Below, one piece after another: positions 41,493 to 41,718 of a stretch of 41,718 nucleotides of DNA. The notes under the pieces were generated by a model. The model was not told the origin of the DNA, searched no databases, and was given only the letters and a program-made list of their open reading frames with translations. Made by a program: the position numbers and the translations under genes. The DNA is from Kribbella albertanoniae. GTDB lineage: Bacteria > Actinomycetota > Actinomycetes > Propionibacteriales > Kribbellaceae. The stretch covers positions 1 through 41,718 of the forward strand of contig NZ_SMKA01000042.1 of assembly GCF_004348455.1 (NCBI RefSeq). The letters run 5' to 3'. Position 1 is the first letter of the stretch, and every line of letters starts with the position of its first letter.

Positions 41493-41718
41493 TCAGCTGT
41501 TTTGTACGAGGAGGGTTTGGGCGGTGGGGGTTAGGGAGTGCAGGGAGGTGCCTTGGGAGCGGTGGGTGGTGAGGAGGGCGGCGGCTCGGAGGATTCGGGT
41601 GTGTTCGGAGGCTGAGGCCAGGGAGATGCGGACCCGGCGGGCTAGTTGGGTGGTGCTGGCGGGGGTGATGAGGGAGCGGAGTACGGCGGCTCGGGTGCGG
41701 CCGAGGAGGGCGGCGAGG
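41493..41718 (-). CDS. ArsR-family transcriptional regulator, C-terminal fragment
   Basis: The last 75 codons of a gene whose start is beyond the right edge. The visible protein reads LLGRTRAAVLRSL, then a helix-turn-helix (STTQLARRVRISLASASEH), a wing (LLTTHRSQGTSLHSLT) and a short tail. This is the common winged-helix end of actinobacterial ArsR/DUF5937-type regulators. Codons use C in the third position almost throughout. No metal-binding Cys are in the visible part, so the effector cannot be guessed. Confidence 0.75.
   Translation of the reverse strand, partial: LAALLGRTRAAVLRSLITPASTTQLARRVRISLASASEHTRILRAAALLTTHRSQGTSLHSLTPTAQTLLVQNS

Noticed and set aside
1..41718. tRNA, rRNA, CRISPR arrays, transposase genes or attachment sites
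   Set aside because: I read through for cloverleaf-like segments, regularly spaced repeats and transposase motifs and found none that I could support.

Overview
The window is high-GC actinobacterial DNA with no tRNA, rRNA, insertion sequence or CRISPR array that I can see. Start codons are often GTG, genes are packed in ATGA/TGATG-coupled runs, several genes appear to have very short or no leaders behind a TAnnnT -10 box, and the TTA codon is rare. Together with a nonulosonic-acid wall-glycan locus and a large discoidin-domain GH87 alpha-glucanase, this suggests a soil actinomycete of the Kribbella/Nocardioidaceae type. The genus is an inference.

Region 1 (1-15246) is a cell-surface glycan locus. 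It has PseB-, PseC-, PseG- and SpsF/PseF-like enzymes, which make and CMP-activate a pseudaminic-type nonulosonic acid. It also holds a GT2 glycosyltransferase with a long C-terminal beta region, a GNAT acetyltransferase that may replace PseH, and two tandem polytopic membrane proteins. A pair of unusual genes occurs twice: a degenerate SAM-methyltransferase-like protein (A) and a roughly 272-residue protein beginning MHH-NH-YG (B). One pair runs out of the left edge on the minus strand; the other lies inside the pse operon on the plus strand. The nonulosonate synthase (PseI/NeuB type) is not in the window.

Region 2 (about 15285-35596) looks like a compact NRPS-PKS hybrid biosynthetic cluster. 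A leftward operon encodes a type II thioesterase, a stand-alone A-PCP protein, a KS-AT-ACP PKS with no reducing domains, a degenerate thioesterase-like protein with Cys in place of Ser, an ATP-grasp ligase and an MFS exporter. A divergent rightward operon of eight overlapping genes encodes an SDR, a class III aminotransferase, a metallo-beta-lactamase-fold hydrolase, a ROK kinase, a flavin reductase, an acyl-CoA-dehydrogenase-fold flavoprotein, an inositol-phosphatase-like enzyme and a sugar nucleotidyltransferase. A Nudix gene is followed by a carrier-condensation (PCP-C) protein and a 2H-phosphoesterase-like protein. My reading is that a short aminoacyl-polyketide chain is joined by the free-standing C domain and/or the ATP-grasp ligase to an amino-sugar or cyclitol-like unit. 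Between the two operons lies a perfect 26-bp palindrome flanked by two divergent promoters.

Region 3 (35675-41718) holds a DUF485 plus sodium:solute (acetate-type) symporter pair closed by a strong intrinsic terminator. It is followed by a secreted multidomain GH87 alpha-1,3-glucanase/mycodextranase and the C-terminal end of an ArsR-family regulator at the right edge.
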